This document shows, in pieces, positions 62,285 to 64,000 of a stretch of 64,000 nt of DNA. Positions within the stretch are counted from its first letter, which is position 1. Every line of letters begins with the position of its first letter. Under the pieces are notes generated by a model. That model was not told where the DNA came from and did no database searches. It worked only from the letters and a program-made list of their open reading frames with translations. This stretch comes from JACVRW01 sp963812915 (lineage in GTDB: Bacteria > Actinomycetota > Thermoleophilia > Solirubrobacterales > Thermoleophilaceae): positions 244,944-308,943 of the forward strand of contig CAWEXB010000010.1 of NCBI GenBank assembly GCA_963812915.1, in the 5' to 3' direction. The translations under genes were made by a program, and so were the position numbers.

Positions 62285-62350
62285 ATCGTCTTGCAGGACT
62301 TGAGGGAACCTACGCCGTCGCCTTGACGGCACCGCAGCCATTTACAGCGC

Positions 62351-62620
62351 CTCGGGGACGCCACCCACGTCCCCGCTCGCGCTCGCGTAGGACGAGCAGC
62401 AACTGCACCGGAGCGGCCTCCTCTGACGACTGCTCCGCCTTGGCCAAGCAGGGGTCTGCGCGTGGTCCAGCGGCGCGCTCGGAGGTCGTCCAACTCGGGA
62501 GGGCGGCCGTCCAGGACCGCGCGCCTGCTCTTGCCTCGATGCGATAGCCCAGGCCGCACTCGGTGAGACCGCTCCTCGTCGCGCAATGCAGGAGCGGTGG
62601 CACCACTCCCGCTGTTCGAC
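62351..62620. other. Intergenic stretch between IS256 copy 2 and the second MITE
   Basis: About 270 bp with no supportable gene or RNA. Confidence 0.4.
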
Positions 62621-62802
62621 GTGGCTGTCGGATAAAGCCCTTCGAGAAAACGCGCAGCACGCTTGCGGAAGTGCACCTCAGAGCCGCCGTCCACTACGCC
62701 CTCGCGACGGACCGCCTGCGTGCGACGGACGAGATGGTCGTTTTCGGAACCCACCTTTACAAGCGATCCAGTGGGCTCGCCAAGGGTTTTCCCGACAGCC
62801 AC
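62621..62802. mobile_element. 182-bp MITE, copy 2
   Basis: Same length and end structure as copy 1: GTGGCTGTCGGATAAA at the left and TTTTCCCGACAGCCAC at the right, flanked by CGAC on both sides (62617-62620 and 62803-62806). The internal sequence is alignable over the right third (ACCCACCTTTACAAGCGATC; copy 1 has CCCACCCTTAGAAGCGATCC). The left repeat has two changes relative to the right, so this copy is older. Confidence 0.85.
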
Positions 62803-62846
62803 CGACAGAAGCAGCACTCTGGCTCATCGGCGCTGCGGTGGCACGG

Positions 62847-63428
62847 TCAGTCGCCGACGCCAGGCGGCCCCTCCAGCACCGTGGGAACGTACTCGAGCAA
62901 CTGGAGTCGACCGTCGAACATGCGGCTGTCGACCAGCTCAAGGGCGACGTCGGGATACCCGTCGAAGATGCGGTCGTTCCCGGTGGCGCCGGTGATGACT
63001 GGGAAGACGACCACACGGAGGCGGTCCACCAAGCGGGCTTCGATTAGCGACCGGCACAGGCTGATGCTGCCGATCGTGCGCAGGGGTCGCGAGTCGCGCC
63101 GCTTCATGTCCTGCACAGTCTCGACCGCGTCCGCTTCAATGAGCTCAGTGTTGGCCCATGAAAGCGGTCCCTCCAAGGTCGAGGAGAACACCACTTTGGG
63201 CCTCGCGGTCAATCCAGCGAGGCCGGGATCGTCGGGCATATCGGTGGCGTATCCCGACATCTCCCGGTACGTCGTCGCACCCATTAGAGCGGTGTACTCA
63301 CTCTTTTCGTCTTCCTCGAGCCAGGCGAGATACTCAGGACCCTCCATGCCCCAGTAGGCGGGCCAGGCCTCCGTGGTCCCCCCGTTGCTGTCGAGTGAGG
63401 TGATGTAGTCCACCATCAGGCTTGACAT
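62847..63428 (-). CDS. Dihydrofolate-reductase-like / RibD C-terminal domain protein
   Basis: 193-residue NADPH-dependent reductase-fold protein of the large RibD_C/DHFR-like family. Typical N-terminus V-D-Y-I-T-S-L-D-S-N-G, L-M-G-A-T-T-Y-R-E-M, K-V-V-F-S-S-T-L, an I-G-S-I-S-L-C-R-S-L segment in place of the usual G-G-x-x-L, and L-R-V-V-V-F-P-V-I-T-G. Common as stand-alone proteins of unknown substrate in soil bacteria. ATG 63428 has Shine-Dalgarno GAAGGAAGGAGAG upstream. Cytosolic. Confidence 0.85.
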   Translation of the reverse strand: MSSLMVDYITSLDSNGGTTEAWPAYWGMEGPEYLAWLEEDEKSEYTALMGATTYREMSGYATDMPDDPGLAGLTARPKVVFSSTLEGPLSWANTELIEADAVETVQDMKRRDSRPLRTIGSISLCRSLIEARLVDRLRVVVFPVITGATGNDRIFDGYPDVALELVDSRMFDGRLQLLEYVPTVLEGPPGVGD

Positions 63429-63846
63429 CGGGCTCTCCTTCCTTCTTGCAGGTGTGCTTGTGTCAGTAGTGACCGGTCGCGAGACGGAAACTCATCGTCG
63501 CGGGCGGTCCACACGAGAGCGTCATCGCCCGATCCGCAGTCTCGACGCGACCATCTCCGCCGGGAAGCTGGCACCGCCGATCATCCGCTGCGTCCAACGT
63601 CTCGAAAAGGGCTGCTCCTCGACGAAAGCAGGGCCTCTCCCTCTCCTCACAAGAACCCGGCGGTCTCCCCCTCCTGCGTGGTAGGAGCGAAGAGTCAAAG
63701 CCGCCGGCTCGCTAGTGCCTTCGCCTGCTTGCACAAGTCGACGTCGCGGCCGCAGAGACCGGTTGAGGTCAAGATGCGGGACGCTGCCGCCGAGCGCCTC
63801 GGCAGTTGGAGCGACGGAGAGTGCCCCTTTCGTCCAAGTGGTACTC
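63429..63846. other. Intergenic stretch with no recognised gene
   Basis: About 420 bp. Small ORFs exist on both strands but show no domain, signal peptide or ribosome-binding support. Confidence 0.4.
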
Positions 63847-64000
63847 CTAGCTCACGTCGCGGGTGGGGATCGCTCGCAGCAGATTGATCGCGCCGACGAC
63901 CAGGATGATGATCGCCAAGAGCGTCCGGATGTCGCCACTCGTGATGCCGATGATCGCGACCGCGACTAGGACCAGCCCGAGCACGGTGGCGATCCCGGGT
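63847..64000 (-). CDS. Small membrane protein, 5' truncated by the window end
   Basis: The last ~50 codons are visible: two hydrophobic helices (T-V-L-G-L-V-L-V-A-V-A-I-I-G-I and L-L-A-I-I-I-L-V-V-G-A-I-N-L-L) separated by T-S-G-D-I-R-T, ending A-I-P-T-R-D-V-S with a TAG at 63847-63849. The pattern fits a short two-helix membrane protein; family not identified. Confidence 0.6.
   Translation of the reverse strand, partial: PGIATVLGLVLVAVAIIGITSGDIRTLLAIIILVVGAINLLRAIPTRDVS

Larger units (their letters stand above)
60739..62350 (-). mobile_element. IS256-family insertion sequence, copy 2, interrupted by a MITE
   Basis: Right end GCTGCTGTAAATT at 60739 and left end TTTACAGCGC to 62350. Removing the 182-bp MITE and its 4-bp duplication at 62103-62288 leaves ~1.43 kb, matching copy 1. 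The MITE lies between the IS end and the transposase start codon, so it may block transposase expression. Confidence 0.75.

Overview
This is a high-GC actinobacterial window, most like the Thermoleophilia/Solirubrobacterales. That placement is inferred from base composition, frequent GTG starts, dense 4-bp gene overlaps and the mix of gene families; there is no rRNA or marker gene to fix it. At least seven otherwise conserved genes are broken by single-base shifts in GC runs. I read this partly as long-read or draft-assembly error and partly as real decay, because the worst cases lie between mobile elements.

Positions 1-32,100 are ordinary chromosome: a flippase-like membrane protein, thioredoxin reductase, a sugar-lactone oxidase, a PLP enzyme followed by two exported sulfatases, an EamA exporter, a PHP phosphoesterase, aconitase A plus a thioesterase, a TetR/MFS efflux pair sharing one operator sequence, a secreted PHP-like protein, a second aconitase plus a class V aminotransferase, a class III cyclase, a cupredoxin, a beta-oxidation operon (thiolase, SnoaL, acyl-CoA dehydrogenase), a rhodanese, a NUDIX hydrolase, an isochorismatase-like protein, OsmC, an M14 peptidase, and a DUF1015/cobalamin adenosyltransferase pair.

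Positions 32,170-35,100 hold tRNA-Pro and tRNA-Arg, then a small integration module (HTH protein plus tyrosine recombinase) and a tRNA-His 3' fragment, which suggests an old integration site. From 35,198 to 39,912 runs a TetR-led cassette: an alpha/beta-hydrolase fused to a GT-B glycosyltransferase, a selenium-binding/methanethiol-oxidase protein, a small membrane protein and RidA.

From 40,060 to 62,350 the region is bracketed by two inverted copies of an IS256-family element, each followed at the same site by a group II intron encoding a reverse transcriptase. Between them lie decayed genes (TAP-type hydrolase, sulfatase scrap, amidase, glycerophosphodiesterase and integrase remnants), a FIST sensor, a three-domain secreted phosphatase inside inverted repeats, and a NucA/NucB-type nuclease. 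There is also a tightly coupled five-gene operon: two ferritin-like exported proteins, an L,D-transpeptidase, a membrane-anchored ParA-like ATPase with a recombinase-type helix-turn-helix tail, and an RsbW-like kinase. This operon is my best candidate for an undescribed system. Two 182-bp MITEs with 4-bp target duplications lie beyond the second IS copy, one of them inside that IS. The window ends with a RibD/DHFR-like reductase and a truncated membrane protein.
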